Source of the DNA: Curtobacterium sp. L6-1
GTDB taxonomy: Bacteria > Actinomycetota > Actinomycetes > Actinomycetales > Microbacteriaceae
Assembly: GCF_018885305.1 (NCBI RefSeq)
Contig: NZ_CP076544.1
Location: 930,001-994,000, forward strand
Length of the DNA stretch: 64,000 bases
Reading direction: 5' to 3'
How positions within the stretch are numbered: position 1 is the stretch's first letter; each line of letters begins with the position of its first letter. Shown piece after piece: positions 17,510 through 27,050 of this stretch. Below the pieces are notes generated by a model, which was not told the DNA's origin, searched no databases, and worked only from the letters and a program-made list of their open reading frames with translations. A program made the position numbers and the translations under genes.

Positions 17510-18007
17510 ATGACCGACCACTCCTACGAGGTCTCGGTCCGCTGGACCGGCGACCGGGGCACCGGCACGAGCGGCCACCGCGACTACGGCCGCGACCACG
17601 TCGTCTCCGCCGCCGGCAAGCCCGACGTCCTCGGCAGCGCGGACCCGACCTTCCGCGGCGACTGCGACCGCTGGAACCCGGAGGAGCTCGTCCTCGGTGC
17701 CCTCAGCCAGTGCCACATGATGAGCTACCTGCACGTCGCCGTGACCCGTGGGTTCACGGTCGTCGCCTACGAGGACCGCGCTACCGCCGAGCTCGACCTG
17801 CACCGGGACGGCTCGGGTGAGCTGACCGGTGCGTTCCTCCGGCCCGTCGTCACGATCCTCGAGGCCGACCGCGTCGCCGACGCCGAGGCTGCCCACGCCG
17901 AGGCGAACCGGCTCTGCTTCATCGCCCGGTCGGTGGCGTTCCCCGTCCACCACGAGGCGCGGACCACCGTCCTCGGAGCCGACGCATCGGGAGGTACGGC
18001 AGGATGA
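17510..18007 (+). CDS. OsmC/Ohr-family peroxiredoxin
   Basis: 165 residues. OsmC-family thiol peroxidase that reduces organic hydroperoxides with a pair of cysteines: Cys68 in VLGALSQCHMM and Cys136 in ANRLCFIARS. A third cysteine, Cys52, is not part of the family pair. I use ATG 17510 because GAAGGGA sits six bases upstream; the GTG at 17492 has no such site. Its TGA overlaps the ATG of the FKBP gene by 4 bp, so the two are co-translated. The family is often annotated as osmotically induced protein C or organic hydroperoxide resistance protein; the exact subgroup is not resolved here. Confidence 0.88.
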   Translation: MTDHSYEVSVRWTGDRGTGTSGHRDYGRDHVVSAAGKPDVLGSADPTFRGDCDRWNPEELVLGALSQCHMMSYLHVAVTRGFTVVAYEDRATAELDLHRDGSGELTGAFLRPVVTILEADRVADAEAAHAEANRLCFIARSVAFPVHHEARTTVLGADASGGTAG

Positions 18008-18981
18008 CCCGTGTGAAGCGTCTCCGTCTGCTCCCGATCGCCCTCGTGCCCGCCGTCGTCCTCGGGCTCGCCGCCTGCTCGGGCTCGGGCTCGTCCGACG
18101 CCTCGGCATCCGCATCGTCCACCCCGAGCTCGTCCGCCACCCCGATCAGCTCGTGCCCGAAGCCGGGCGACGCGTCGGAGTCGATCAAGGTCACCGGCGA
18201 CGTCGGTGGGTCCACCGCGCCGAAGGTCACCTTCGACAAGGGCCTGACCGCCGACCCGCCGCAGGCCTCGCGGCTGGTGGAGGGCTCCGGTGCGGCACTC
18301 GGGGACGGCGACTTCGCGCAGGTCGCCTACACGGCCTACGACGCGAAGGACGCGAAGAACCTCGTCACGGTCGGCTTCGACCAGGGCAACCCGCAGGTCC
18401 TCTCGGCCGGCGGGAGCGGCTTCGGCGCCATCCTCGGTTGTGCGCACGTCGGCGACCGCGTCGCGGTGGTCGGTCAGGCGGCAGCGCTCGGCTTCAACAC
18501 GACGGGCTCCATCGTCGTGGTCGCCGACGTCGTCGAGCAGACCCCGACCAAGTCCACCGGCACGCCCCAGGACCAGGACCCGTCGCTGCCGACCGTGAAG
18601 GACAAGGCCGACGGCGAGCCGGAGATCACGATCCCCGACGGCGACGCTCCGGAGAAGACCACGCCCGAGGTCATCAAGCAGGGCGACGGTGACACCATCA
18701 AGGACGGCGACACCGCGCTCGTGCAGTACAAGGGCGTGCTCTACAAGGACGGCAAGGAGTTCGACTCCTCGTGGTCCAAGGGCACCCCTACCACCTTCAC
18801 CATCTCGAACAGCGGGCTCATCCCGGGCTTCGTGAAGGGCCTGGTCGGACAGAAGATCGGCTCGCAGGTCATGATCGTCGTCACGCCCGAGGACGGCTAC
18901 GGCGCCACCCCGCCGGAGGGCTCCGGCATCCCGTCGAACGCCACGCTGGTGTTCGTGGTCGACCTGCTCGCCAAGGGCTGA
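18004..18981 (+). CDS. FKBP-type peptidyl-prolyl isomerase lipoprotein
   Basis: 325 residues. A lipoprotein signal peptide ends in LAAC (Cys25), followed by a Ser/Ala-rich linker, so the protein is anchored outside the membrane. The last ~110 residues form an FKBP domain ([46 protein letters not shown]), which catalyses prolyl cis-trans isomerisation of exported proteins. The middle part, about 85-185, looks like a second, decayed FKBP domain ([27 protein letters not shown]). It overlaps the OsmC gene by 4 bp and is followed 7 bp later by dxr. Confidence 0.9.
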   Translation: MTRVKRLRLLPIALVPAVVLGLAACSGSGSSDASASASSTPSSSATPISSCPKPGDASESIKVTGDVGGSTAPKVTFDKGLTADPPQASRLVEGSGAALGDGDFAQVAYTAYDAKDAKNLVTVGFDQGNPQVLSAGGSGFGAILGCAHVGDRVAVVGQAAALGFNTTGSIVVVADVVEQTPTKSTGTPQDQDPSLPTVKDKADGEPEITIPDGDAPEKTTPEVIKQGDGDTIKDGDTALVQYKGVLYKDGKEFDSSWSKGTPTTFTISNSGLIPGFVKGLVGQKIGSQVMIVVTPEDGYGATPPEGSGIPSNATLVFVVDLLAKG

Positions 18982-18988
18982 CCCGGCG

Positions 18989-20071
18989 ATGGACCGCCGT
19001 CGCGTCGTCCTCCTCGGCAGCACGGGGTCCATCGGGACCCAGGCGCTCGACGTGATCGAGCGCAACCCCGACCGCTTCGAGGTCGTGGGCCTGACCGCGG
19101 GGAGCAACGACCAGGCCCTCGCCGACCAGGCCAGCCGGTACGGCGTCCGCACCACCGCACTCGGTGCCGCGGACGCCGAGCGGCTCGTCCGCGACGTCGA
19201 GGCGGACGTCGTCCTCAACGGCATCACCGGCTCCGTGGGACTCGGCCCGACGCTCGCGGTCCTCGAGACCGGGGCCACCCTCGCACTGGCGAACAAGGAG
19301 AGCCTCATCGTCGGCGGTCCGCTCGTGCAGGCCGCCGCCGCGCCCGGGCAGATCGTCCCGGTCGACAGCGAGCACTCCGCGATCGCCCAGGCCCTCCGCT
19401 CCGGCACCGGTGCGGAGGTCGGACGGCTCGTCCTCACCGCCAGCGGCGGCCCGTTCCGCGGCCGGTCCCGCGCCGACCTCGCCGACGTGACGCCCGCGCA
19501 GGCGCTGGCGCACCCCACGTGGGACATGGGCCTCGTCGTCACGACGAACTCGGCCACGCTCGTCAACAAGGGACTCGAGGTGATCGAGGCGCACCTGCTC
19601 TTCGGCTTGCCCTACGACCGCATCGACGTCACCGTGCACGCCCAGTCCGTCGTGCACTCGATGGTCGAGTTCGTCGACGGCTCCACCATCGCGCAGGCGT
19701 CGCCTCCGGACATGCGCCTGCCGATCGCACTCGGCCTCGCCTGGCCCGAGCGCGTCCCGCACGTCGGGGTCCCGCTCGACTGGACGACCTCGAGCACCTG
19801 GACGTTCGAGCCGCTCGACACCGACGCGTTCGGGGCCGTGGCCCTCGCCAAGCGCGTCGGCGTCCTCGGCGGCACCTTCCCGGCCGTCTTCAACGCCGCG
19901 AACGAGCAGGCAGTCGCAGCGTTCCACGCCGGCGCCATCGGTTTCCTCGACATCGTCGACACGGTGGCGCGCGTGGTCGACGAGCACACCGCGGGGGAGC
20001 CGTCGCTCGACGGCGTGCTCGCGGCCGAGCGTTGGGCGCGGCAGACCGCGGACCGCATCCTCGCCCGCTGA
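18989..20071 (+). CDS. dxr: 1-deoxy-D-xylulose-5-phosphate reductoisomerase
   Basis: 360 residues, second step of the MEP isoprenoid pathway: DXP plus NADPH to 2-C-methyl-D-erythritol 4-phosphate, cytoplasmic. The NADPH site GSTGSIG is at residues 10-16. [16 protein letters not shown] and TASGGPFR are the family motifs that bind substrate and divalent metal, and [11 protein letters not shown] marks the C-terminal domain. Length is slightly below the usual 390-400 because the N-terminus is short. It follows the FKBP lipoprotein by 7 bp; ispG, a later enzyme of the same pathway, lies 3.7 kb downstream beyond rseP and an inserted transporter pair. Confidence 0.97.
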   Translation: MDRRRVVLLGSTGSIGTQALDVIERNPDRFEVVGLTAGSNDQALADQASRYGVRTTALGAADAERLVRDVEADVVLNGITGSVGLGPTLAVLETGATLALANKESLIVGGPLVQAAAAPGQIVPVDSEHSAIAQALRSGTGAEVGRLVLTASGGPFRGRSRADLADVTPAQALAHPTWDMGLVVTTNSATLVNKGLEVIEAHLLFGLPYDRIDVTVHAQSVVHSMVEFVDGSTIAQASPPDMRLPIALGLAWPERVPHVGVPLDWTTSSTWTFEPLDTDAFGAVALAKRVGVLGGTFPAVFNAANEQAVAAFHAGAIGFLDIVDTVARVVDEHTAGEPSLDGVLAAERWARQTADRILAR

Positions 20072-20153
20072 CGCGGGCCGCGCCTCCCGAACGGATCTGG
20101 AGGCTCACACCAGCACCCAGCGTGCGCACGGCTGGGTCGCGGACAGCGTCCCG

Positions 20154-20159
20154 TACGCT
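20154..20159 (+). promoter_or_regulatory. leaderless -10 element (TACGCT) of rseP
   Basis: TACGCT, six bases, then GTG 20166; no Shine-Dalgarno sequence in the 94-bp gap after dxr. Confidence 0.6.
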
Positions 20160-20165
20160 TTCCCG

Positions 20166-21494
20166 GTGACCGTCGGAACCGTCCTGCTCTTCGTCCTCGG
20201 CGTCGTCGTCTTCATCATCGGCCTGCTGGTGTCGATCGGCCTCCACGAGCTCGGCCACCTGGCCTTCGCGAAGCTCTTCAACGTCAAGGTGACCCAGTAC
20301 TCGCTCGGCTTCGGCAAGGCGATCTGGTCGTTCCGCCGCGGGGAGACCGAGTACGGGATCCGGCCGATCCTGCTCGGCGGCTACATCTCGATGGTCGGCA
20401 TGCTCAAGCCGCGCGCCTCCGGGCGGGAGATCACGAACACGGGGATGTACTCGGCCTTCGTGCAGGACGCCCGCGCGGCCAGCGCCGAGCAGATCGCGGA
20501 GTCCGGCGGGGACGACTCCCGCGCGTTCTACCGTCTGACGCCCTGGAAGCGGATCATCGTGATGGTCGCCGGCCCCGCGATGAACCTCGTGATCGGGGTC
20601 CTGCTGTTCGGCGTCCTGCTCGTCGGGTTCGGCGCGCCGACGACCACGTTCACGACGAGTGTCGACTGCGTCCTGCCGACGAGCGCCCGCACGACGTGCA
20701 CCCAGGGCGACGCCGTCTCGCCCGCGAAGGAGGCGGGTATCCGCTCCGGCGACGTCGTCCTCGCGATCGACGGTGACCGGAACCCGACGATCACCGAGGT
20801 CTCCGAGCGGTTCCAGCGATCCGCGGGGCGACCGGTCACGGTGGTCGTCGAGCGGGACGGGGCCGAGCGCACGCTCGAGGTCACGCCGCAGCTCGCCACC
20901 CGCGACGTCTACACCGAGGACGGCACGGTCGCGAAGAACAGCGACGGCACGACCAAGACCCAGCGCGTCGGGGTCGTCGGCGTGAGCATCGGACAGACCC
21001 TCGTCCGGCAGTCCCCGGCGGCGGTGCTGCCGGCGACGGGAGCGCAGATCACGGCGTCCGCGCACCTCATCATCGACCTGCCGCAGCGCCTCGTGGCGGT
21101 CTGGAACGCGGCGTTCGGTGCGCAGGAGCGGTCGCAGGACAGCCCGGTGTCGGTGGTGGGCGTCGGCCGGGCCATCGGGACGGTGTCCTCGATGAGCGGT
21201 GTGCCCGTGATCGACAAGGCGTACACGATCCTCGGCCTGCTGGCCTCGCTCAACATCGGCCTGTTCGTGCTCAACATGGTGCCGCTGCTGCCCCTCGACG
21301 GCGGGCACATCGCCGGCGCCCTGTGGGAAGCGGTCAAGCGCCGCACCTTCCGGCTGTTCGGCAAGGCCGACCCGGGGCCGATCGACCTGGCCAAGACGAT
21401 GCCGCTCACCATGGTCGTCGTCGTGCTGCTCGCGGGCATGAGCGCGCTCCTCATCTACGCCGACATCGTCCGACCGGTCGACCTGTTCGGGTAG
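20166..21494 (+). CDS. rseP: site-2 intramembrane metalloprotease, RseP/Rip1 family
   Basis: 442 residues. Zinc protease that cuts anti-sigma factors and other membrane substrates inside the bilayer. The first helix carries HELGH at 27-31, the zinc and catalytic site; the second signature NMVPLLPLDGGH near 370-381 supplies the third ligand. A PDZ domain (AGIRSGDVVLAIDGDRNPTI) lies between about 180 and 270, and four helices are apparent. GTG 20166 is the only sensible start, being six bases after a TACGCT element. The position between dxr and ispG is the standard actinobacterial arrangement. Confidence 0.95.
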   Translation: MTVGTVLLFVLGVVVFIIGLLVSIGLHELGHLAFAKLFNVKVTQYSLGFGKAIWSFRRGETEYGIRPILLGGYISMVGMLKPRASGREITNTGMYSAFVQDARAASAEQIAESGGDDSRAFYRLTPWKRIIVMVAGPAMNLVIGVLLFGVLLVGFGAPTTTFTTSVDCVLPTSARTTCTQGDAVSPAKEAGIRSGDVVLAIDGDRNPTITEVSERFQRSAGRPVTVVVERDGAERTLEVTPQLATRDVYTEDGTVAKNSDGTTKTQRVGVVGVSIGQTLVRQSPAAVLPATGAQITASAHLIIDLPQRLVAVWNAAFGAQERSQDSPVSVVGVGRAIGTVSSMSGVPVIDKAYTILGLLASLNIGLFVLNMVPLLPLDGGHIAGALWEAVKRRTFRLFGKADPGPIDLAKTMPLTMVVVVLLAGMSALLIYADIVRPVDLFG

Positions 21495-21556
21495 GCGCCC
21501 CGGGAGGCGCGCGTGCGCTGCCCGGAGGAGACGCCGGTCCCGGCCGGACGGAGCAC

Positions 21557-21562
21557 TACGCT
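21557..21562 (+). promoter_or_regulatory. leaderless -10 element (TACGCT) of the NCS1 transporter
   Basis: TACGCT, six bases, then ATG 21569; no Shine-Dalgarno sequence. Confidence 0.6.
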
Positions 21563-21568
21563 CAGCGC

Positions 21569-23161
21569 ATGAGCGCAGAGCCAGCGGCCCGTCCGGAGCC
21601 GTCGACCGCCGTCGCGGGACCGACCCGGACCGTCGAACAGCAGGGCACCGACGTCATCGCGGAGTCCGAACGCAAGGGCACCCCACGGGGACTGTTCTGG
21701 CCGTGGTTCGCCGCGAACATCTCGGTGCTCGGCCTGGCGTACGGGTCGTTCGTCCTCGGCTTCGGCATCTCCCTCGCGCAGGCGACCGTCGTGTCGGTCG
21801 TCGGCGTCGTGTTCTCGTTCCTGCTCTGCGGGATCGTCGCGATCGCAGGCAAGCGGGGATCGGCCCCCACGATGGTCCTCAGCCGTGCGGCGTTCGGCGT
21901 CCGGGGCAACCGGTTGCCGTCGTTCCTCAGCTGGGTGCTCACGGTCGGGTGGGAGACCGCGCTGACCGCGTTGGCCGTGCTCGCGACCTCGACGGTGTTC
22001 CGCGAACTCGGGTGGGACGACGGCGTGCTCACGAAGGTCGTCGCCCTGGTCGTCGTCGCCGCGCTCGTCGTCGGGGCGGGGATCGCCGGCTTCGACGTCA
22101 TCATGCGCCTGCAGACGTGGATCACCGTCGTCACCGGCGTGCTGACCGTCGTCTACGTCGTCCTGGCCGTGCCGGCGATCGACCTCGGCACCCTCGGTGC
22201 GATCCCCTCCGGCAGCGCGCAGAACGTCCTGGGCGCCCTGGTCCTCGTCATGACGGGCTTCGGCCTCGGCTGGGTGAACGCCGCAGCGGACTACTCGCGC
22301 TACCTGCCGCGGTCCGCCTCGACACGCGGTGTCGTCGGCTGGACGACCTTCGGCGGCGCTCTCGCCCCGGCGGTCCTCGTCGTCATCGGCGTCATGCTCG
22401 CGGGGTCGTCCTCGGACCTGAACGGCGCGATCAGCGCGGATCCGATCGGCGCGCTCACGACGATCCTGCCGGTGTGGTTCCTGGTGCCGTTCGCCGTCGT
22501 CGCGATCCTCGGGCTGGTCGGCGGTGCGGTCCTCGACATCTACTCGTCCGGGCTCGCCCTGCTGAGCACCGGCGTCCGGATCCCCCGTCCCGTCGCCGCG
22601 GCCGTCGACGGCGTGGTGATGGTGGCCGGTGCCGTGTACGTGGTGTTCTTCGCGACGAGCTTCATCCAGCCCTTCCAGGCCTTCCTGGTCACCCTCGGCG
22701 TGCCGATCGCAGCCTGGTGCGGCGTGTTCGTCGCCGACGTGGTGCTGCGCCGTCGGGCGTACGCCGAGGACGAGCTCGACACCCCGCGCGGCCGGTACGG
22801 CGACGTCCGCTGGACCGCCGTCGGGCTGGTCGTGCTGGGGACCGTGCTCGGCTGGGGACTCGTCACGAACACGTACGGCGTGCCGGGGTGGCTGAACTGG
22901 CAGGGCTACCTGCTCGGGCCGGTCGGCCTCGGCGGTCGCGACGGCGCCTGGGCCTACGCGAACCTCGGGGTCCTCGTGGCACTGCTCGTCGGGTTCCTCG
23001 GCACGGTGCTGCTCGGTCGACGGGCGGTTCGCCGGCAGGAGGCACTCCCCACCCGCGCACCCGCAGCGGCACCCGCTCCCGCAGCCGCACCCGCACCCGC
23101 ACCCGCGACCTCTCCCACCGCCGCACCCGCCCCGACGGCCGAGCAGGGCCCCCGCGCGTGA
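21569..23161 (+). CDS. NCS1-family purine/cytosine permease
   Basis: 530 residues, about twelve membrane helices from residue 45 to 485. The family features include WFAANISVLGLAYGSFVLGFG in helix 1 and GWVNAAADYSRYLPRSAS in the middle, typical of cytosine/purine/allantoin/hydantoin symporters that use Na+ or H+. The C-terminus is a cytoplasmic tail rich in Pro-Ala pairs, coded by a CCCGCA-type repeat at about 23059-23150. The cysteine hydrolase that follows overlaps by 4 bp, suggesting that the imported compound is an amide such as a ureide, hydantoin or carbamoyl derivative, but the substrate cannot be read from the sequence. This pair interrupts the usual rseP-ispG neighbourhood. Confidence 0.88.
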   Translation: MSAEPAARPEPSTAVAGPTRTVEQQGTDVIAESERKGTPRGLFWPWFAANISVLGLAYGSFVLGFGISLAQATVVSVVGVVFSFLLCGIVAIAGKRGSAPTMVLSRAAFGVRGNRLPSFLSWVLTVGWETALTALAVLATSTVFRELGWDDGVLTKVVALVVVAALVVGAGIAGFDVIMRLQTWITVVTGVLTVVYVVLAVPAIDLGTLGAIPSGSAQNVLGALVLVMTGFGLGWVNAAADYSRYLPRSASTRGVVGWTTFGGALAPAVLVVIGVMLAGSSSDLNGAISADPIGALTTILPVWFLVPFAVVAILGLVGGAVLDIYSSGLALLSTGVRIPRPVAAAVDGVVMVAGAVYVVFFATSFIQPFQAFLVTLGVPIAAWCGVFVADVVLRRRAYAEDELDTPRGRYGDVRWTAVGLVVLGTVLGWGLVTNTYGVPGWLNWQGYLLGPVGLGGRDGAWAYANLGVLVALLVGFLGTVLLGRRAVRRQEALPTRAPAAAPAPAAAPAPAPATSPTAAPAPTAEQGPRA

Positions 23162-23745
23162 CCGACCAGGGAAGGGCCGACCAGGGCACGGCCCACCACG
23201 ACGCCCCCGACACCTCGGACGCCTGGCTCGTCGTGATCGACATGCAACACGTCTTCACCGGCGACAGCCCCTGGGCAGCCCCGCGGTACGCCGAGGCCGC
23301 CGCCGCCGTCGAGCGCCTCCTGCCGCGGTTCCCCGGGCGCACCGTCCTCACCCGTTTCGTGGCCCCCGAGCACCCGACCGGCGCCTGGGAGCCGTACTAC
23401 CGCGACTGGCCCTTCGCACTGGTCCCGGACGCGGACCCGCTGTACGCGCTCACCGAGCCGTTCGCGACGCGGGCAGACCAAGGCGACCCCGTCGTCACCG
23501 AGCCGACGTTCGGCAAGTGGGGGACGGGCCTCCAGGCGGTCACCGGGCCGCGGCCACACCTCGTCCTCACCGGGGTGTCCACGGACTGCTGCGTGCTCTC
23601 GACCGCGCTGGCCGCGGCCGACGCGGGAGCCCGTGTGACGATCGTCGCCGAGGCCTGCGCCGGCGCGAGCGACGCCGACCACGCCCGGGCCCTCGACGCC
23701 ATGCGCCTGTACGCGCCACTCGTCACGGTCGTCGACGCCCTCTGA
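23158..23745 (+). CDS. isochorismatase-like cysteine hydrolase
   Basis: 195 residues. Cysteine amidohydrolase fold shared by nicotinamidase, N-carbamoylsarcosine amidase, biuret hydrolase and isochorismatase. The catalytic triad is visible: Asp28 in VVIDMQ, Lys120 in FGKWG, and Cys145 in STDCCVLST (a second cysteine, 144, precedes it). GTG 23158 overlaps the transporter stop by 4 bp, so the enzyme most likely acts on what that transporter brings in. True isochorismatase activity is unlikely given the context; substrate unknown. Confidence 0.85.
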   Translation: MTDQGRADQGTAHHDAPDTSDAWLVVIDMQHVFTGDSPWAAPRYAEAAAAVERLLPRFPGRTVLTRFVAPEHPTGAWEPYYRDWPFALVPDADPLYALTEPFATRADQGDPVVTEPTFGKWGTGLQAVTGPRPHLVLTGVSTDCCVLSTALAAADAGARVTIVAEACAGASDADHARALDAMRLYAPLVTVVDAL

Positions 23746-23812
23746 CGAGACCGCGTCGCGCTGCGACCGGCCACCTGTGAGCCGGCCGCACCGCGCTCCG
23801 CGGACGAGCGCG

Positions 23813-23818
23813 TAGAGT
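23813..23818 (+). promoter_or_regulatory. leaderless -10 element (TAGAGT) of ispG
   Basis: TAGAGT, seven bases, then GTG 23826; no Shine-Dalgarno sequence in the 80-bp gap. Confidence 0.55.
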
Positions 23819-23825
23819 TCGATCC

Positions 23826-24977
23826 GTGCCCGCAGTGAACCTCGGAATGCCGAAGGCCCCCGAAACCCTGGCCCCTCGTCGCAAGTCCCGGCAGATCCGG
23901 GTCGGCAAGGTCCTGGTCGGTGGCGACGCCCCCGTGTCCGTGCAGTCGATGACCACGACGCCGACCACGAACATCAACGCGACCCTGCAGCAGATCGCGG
24001 AACTGACGGCCTCCGGCTGCGACATCGTCCGTGTCGCCGTGCCGAGCCAGGACGACGCCGACGCGCTGCCGATCATCGCGAAGAAGTCGCAGATCCCGGT
24101 GATCGCCGACATCCACTTCCAGCCGAAGTACGTCTTCCAGGCCATCGACGCCGGCTGCGCGGCGGTCCGTGTGAACCCGGGCAACATCCGGAAGTTCGAC
24201 GACCAGGTCGGCGCGATCGCGAAGGCCGCGAAGGACGCCGGCGTCAGCCTGCGCATCGGGGTGAACGCGGGGTCGCTCGAGCCGAGCCTCATGCAGAAGT
24301 ACGGCAAGGCGACGCCCGAGGCGCTCGTCGAGTCCGCCGTGTGGGAGGCCTCGCTGTTCGAGGAGCACGACTTCCACGACTTCAAGATCTCGGTCAAGCA
24401 CAACGACCCGGTCGTCATGGTCAAGGCCTACCGGCAGCTCGCCGAGCGCGGTGACTGGCCGCTGCACCTCGGCGTGACCGAGGCCGGACCGGAGTTCCAG
24501 GGCACCATCAAGAGCGCCACCGCGTTCGGCATCCTGCTCGGCGAGGGCATCGGCGACACCATCCGCGTCTCGCTCTCCGCTCCGCCCGCGCAGGAGGTGA
24601 AGGTCGGCCTGCAGATCCTGCAGTCGCTCAACCTCCGCGAGCGGAAGCTCGAGATCGTCTCCTGCCCGAGCTGCGGCCGGGCCCAGGTCGACGTCTACCA
24701 GCTCGCGAACGACGTCACCTCGGGGCTCGAGGGCATGACCGTGCCGCTGCGCGTGGCCGTCATGGGCTGCGTCGTGAACGGTCCGGGTGAGGCCCGCGAA
24801 GCCGACCTGGGCGTCGCCTCGGGCAACGGCAAGGGCCAGATCTTCGTGAAGGGGCAGGTCATCAAGACCGTCCCCGAGGCCGAGATCGTCCGCACCCTGA
24901 TCGACGAGGCGAACCGCCTCGCCGACGAGATGGGGCCGGCGGCCGGCACCGGCAAGCCGCTGGTGGTCACCTCGTAA
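23826..24977 (+). CDS. ispG: 4-hydroxy-3-methylbut-2-en-1-yl diphosphate synthase
   Basis: 383 residues. Iron-sulfur enzyme converting MEcPP to HMBPP, the penultimate step of the MEP pathway. An N-terminal TIM-barrel part ([29 protein letters not shown]) precedes the [4Fe-4S] half with CPSCGR and [10 protein letters not shown], which hold the three cluster cysteines. Length fits the short bacterial form. The GTG start follows a leaderless -10 element. It ends a transcription unit: a perfect 18-bp hairpin lies 35 bp after the stop. Confidence 0.97.
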   Translation: MPAVNLGMPKAPETLAPRRKSRQIRVGKVLVGGDAPVSVQSMTTTPTTNINATLQQIAELTASGCDIVRVAVPSQDDADALPIIAKKSQIPVIADIHFQPKYVFQAIDAGCAAVRVNPGNIRKFDDQVGAIAKAAKDAGVSLRIGVNAGSLEPSLMQKYGKATPEALVESAVWEASLFEEHDFHDFKISVKHNDPVVMVKAYRQLAERGDWPLHLGVTEAGPEFQGTIKSATAFGILLGEGIGDTIRVSLSAPPAQEVKVGLQILQSLNLRERKLEIVSCPSCGRAQVDVYQLANDVTSGLEGMTVPLRVAVMGCVVNGPGEAREADLGVASGNGKGQIFVKGQVIKTVPEAEIVRTLIDEANRLADEMGPAAGTGKPLVVTS

Positions 24978-25011
24978 CGCTCCGGCGGGTCGCGACGGCG
25001 ACCCGGACCCG

Positions 25012-25051
25012 GACGGGAGGCCCGTGGCGACACCGCCACGGGCCTCCCGTC
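25012..25051 (+). terminator. perfect 18-bp hairpin after ispG
   Basis: Arms 25012-25029 and 25034-25051 are exact reverse complements with a 4-nt loop. There is no T tract, so it would be a U-less intrinsic terminator. Confidence 0.75.
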
Positions 25052-25118
25052 GTCCCGGCACCGGTCGGTGTCCGGCCCGCTCCGTCCACAGGCGCGTCGC
25101 GCCCGGACGGTCCGCCGC

Positions 25119-25124
25119 TAGGCT
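25119..25124 (+). promoter_or_regulatory. leaderless -10 element (TAGGCT) of proS
   Basis: TAGGCT, six bases, then GTG 25131; no Shine-Dalgarno sequence. Confidence 0.6.
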
Positions 25125-25130
25125 GGCGGC

Positions 25131-26882
25131 GTGGTCACACGGCTCTCACACCTCTTCCTCCGCACGCTCCGCGACGACCCCTCCGACGCCGAGGTGACGA
25201 GCCACAAGCTGCTCGTCCGCGCCGGGTACGTCCGTCGCCAGTCGCCGGGCATCTTCGCCTGGCTGCCGCTCGGGCTGCGTGTCCGCGCGAAGATCGAGGG
25301 CATCATCCGCGACGAGATGGTCGCCGCCGGTGCGCAGGAGGTCCTGCTGCCGGCGCTGCTGCCCCGCGAGCCGTACGAGGCGACGAACCGCTGGACCGAG
25401 TACGGCGACGGCATGTTCCGCCTGCAGGACCGCAAGGGCTCCGACTACCTGCTCGCGCCCACGCACGAGGAGATGTTCGCGCTCCTCGTCAAGGACCTGT
25501 ACTCGTCGTACAAGGACCTGCCCGTCACGCTGTTCCAGATCCAGGACAAGTACCGCGACGAGGCCCGTCCCCGTGCCGGTCTGCTCCGCGGGCGCGAGTT
25601 CACCATGAAGGACGCCTACTCGTTCGACCTCGACGACGCCGGGCTCGAGCGCAGCTACCAGACGATGCGTGACGCCTACGAGCGGATCTTTGCGCGCCTG
25701 GGCCTCGAGTACGTGATCGTCAAGGCCGACGCCGGCGCGATGGGCGGGTCGAAGTCCGAGGAGTTCCTGCACCCGATCGCCGTCGGCGAGGACACCTTCG
25801 TGCGCAGCGCCGGCGGGTACGCGGCCAACGTCGAGGCGTACGTCACGCCCGTGCCCGAGGCGAAGCCGATCGACGGCCTGCCCGAGCCCGTGCTGCTGCC
25901 GGCGTCGGACACCCCCACGATCGACTCCCTCGTCACCCACGCCAACGCGGTCGCCCCGCGCGACGGCGCACCCTGGACCGCCGCCGACACGCTCAAGAAC
26001 GTCGTGCTCGCGCTGACCCACCTCGACGGCACGCGGGAAGTCATCGTCGTCGGCCTGCCCGGCGACCGCGACGTCGACCTCAAGCGTGCCGAGGTCGCCT
26101 TCGGCCCTGCCGAGGTCGAGCCCGCCACCGACGACGACTTCCGCAAGCACCGCGGACTCGTGAAGGGCTACATCGGGCCGCAGGTCCTCGGCGCCGACAG
26201 CGCGACCGGGCTGCGCTACTTCCTCGACCCGCGTGTGGTCGACGGCACCTCGTGGGTCACGGGCGCGAACGAGCGCGGCGTGCACGTGTCCGGACTGGTG
26301 GCCGGTCGGGACTTCGTCGCCGACGGTGTTGCCGAGGTCTCCGACGTCCGCGCCGGCGATCCCGCTCCGGACGGCTCCGGTCCGCTCGAGACCGCGCGCG
26401 GCATGGAGATCGGCCACGTCTTCCAGCTCGGTCGCAAGTACGCCGAGGCGCTCGGGCTCAAGGTGCAGGACGAGAACGGCAAGCTCGCCACGGTCACGAT
26501 GGGCTCGTACGGCATCGGCGTGACCCGCATCCTCGCGATCCTGGCCGAGGCGCACAACGACGAGAAGGGCCTGGCGTGGCCGAAGCACGTCGCCCCGTTC
26601 GACGTGCACGTCGTCGCGACCGGCAAGGACGCCACCGCGTTCGACCTCGCCGAGTCCCTCGTCGCCCAGCTCGAGGGTGAGCGCTACGACGTCGTGTACG
26701 ACGACCGGCCCAAGGTGTCGCCCGGCGTGAAGCTCCGCGACGCCGAGCTGCTCGGCATGCCCGTCGTCGTCGTCGCCGGCCGGAACGCCGCCGACGGTGT
26801 CGTCGAACTCTGGAACCGCGCGACCGGGGAGCGCCGGGACGTCCCCGTCGCCGAGCTGCTCGAGGCGGTCCGCGCGATCTGA
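25131..26882 (+). CDS. proS: prolyl-tRNA synthetase
   Basis: 583 residues, bacterial-type class II synthetase that charges tRNA-Pro. Motif 2 ([24 protein letters not shown], near 142-165) and motif 3 ([14 protein letters not shown], near 463-476) flank the inserted editing domain (about 230-400) that removes Ala-tRNA-Pro. The anticodon-binding domain is C-terminal (HVVATGKD to the end). GTG 25131 is set by the leaderless -10 element. It is followed by two hairpins and then nusA; the usual rimP gene is not found between them. Confidence 0.97.
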   Translation: MVTRLSHLFLRTLRDDPSDAEVTSHKLLVRAGYVRRQSPGIFAWLPLGLRVRAKIEGIIRDEMVAAGAQEVLLPALLPREPYEATNRWTEYGDGMFRLQDRKGSDYLLAPTHEEMFALLVKDLYSSYKDLPVTLFQIQDKYRDEARPRAGLLRGREFTMKDAYSFDLDDAGLERSYQTMRDAYERIFARLGLEYVIVKADAGAMGGSKSEEFLHPIAVGEDTFVRSAGGYAANVEAYVTPVPEAKPIDGLPEPVLLPASDTPTIDSLVTHANAVAPRDGAPWTAADTLKNVVLALTHLDGTREVIVVGLPGDRDVDLKRAEVAFGPAEVEPATDDDFRKHRGLVKGYIGPQVLGADSATGLRYFLDPRVVDGTSWVTGANERGVHVSGLVAGRDFVADGVAEVSDVRAGDPAPDGSGPLETARGMEIGHVFQLGRKYAEALGLKVQDENGKLATVTMGSYGIGVTRILAILAEAHNDEKGLAWPKHVAPFDVHVVATGKDATAFDLAESLVAQLEGERYDVVYDDRPKVSPGVKLRDAELLGMPVVVVAGRNAADGVVELWNRATGERRDVPVAELLEAVRAI

Positions 26883-26890
26883 TCGCTGGT

Positions 26891-26948
26891 CACCGTCCGG
26901 TGACGGTGGACGACGGGCCCGTGGCGGAGACGCCGCGGGCCCGTCGTC
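26891..26948 (+). terminator. two tandem hairpins after proS
   Basis: A 7-bp hairpin (26891-26897 with 26902-26908) is followed by a 17-bp stem with one G-T pair (26909-26925 with 26932-26948, 6-nt loop). No T tract. Confidence 0.7.
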
Positions 26949-26981
26949 GTCACGGGGCCTGGCGTCCCCGGCGACCTGCGG

Positions 26982-26987
26982 TACGAT
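26982..26987 (+). promoter_or_regulatory. candidate -10 element (TACGAT) of the nusA operon
   Basis: TACGAT lies 63 bp before nusA and just after the proS terminator, so the nusA-ylxR-infB unit probably starts near 26994 with a leader of about 57 nt that contains a GGAGG at 27039-27043. Confidence 0.5.
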
Positions 26988-27050
26988 CGACGACGGCTTC
27001 CGCGCGGTTCCATCCGCGGGAGTGACTCATCTGAATACGGAGGCACCTCG

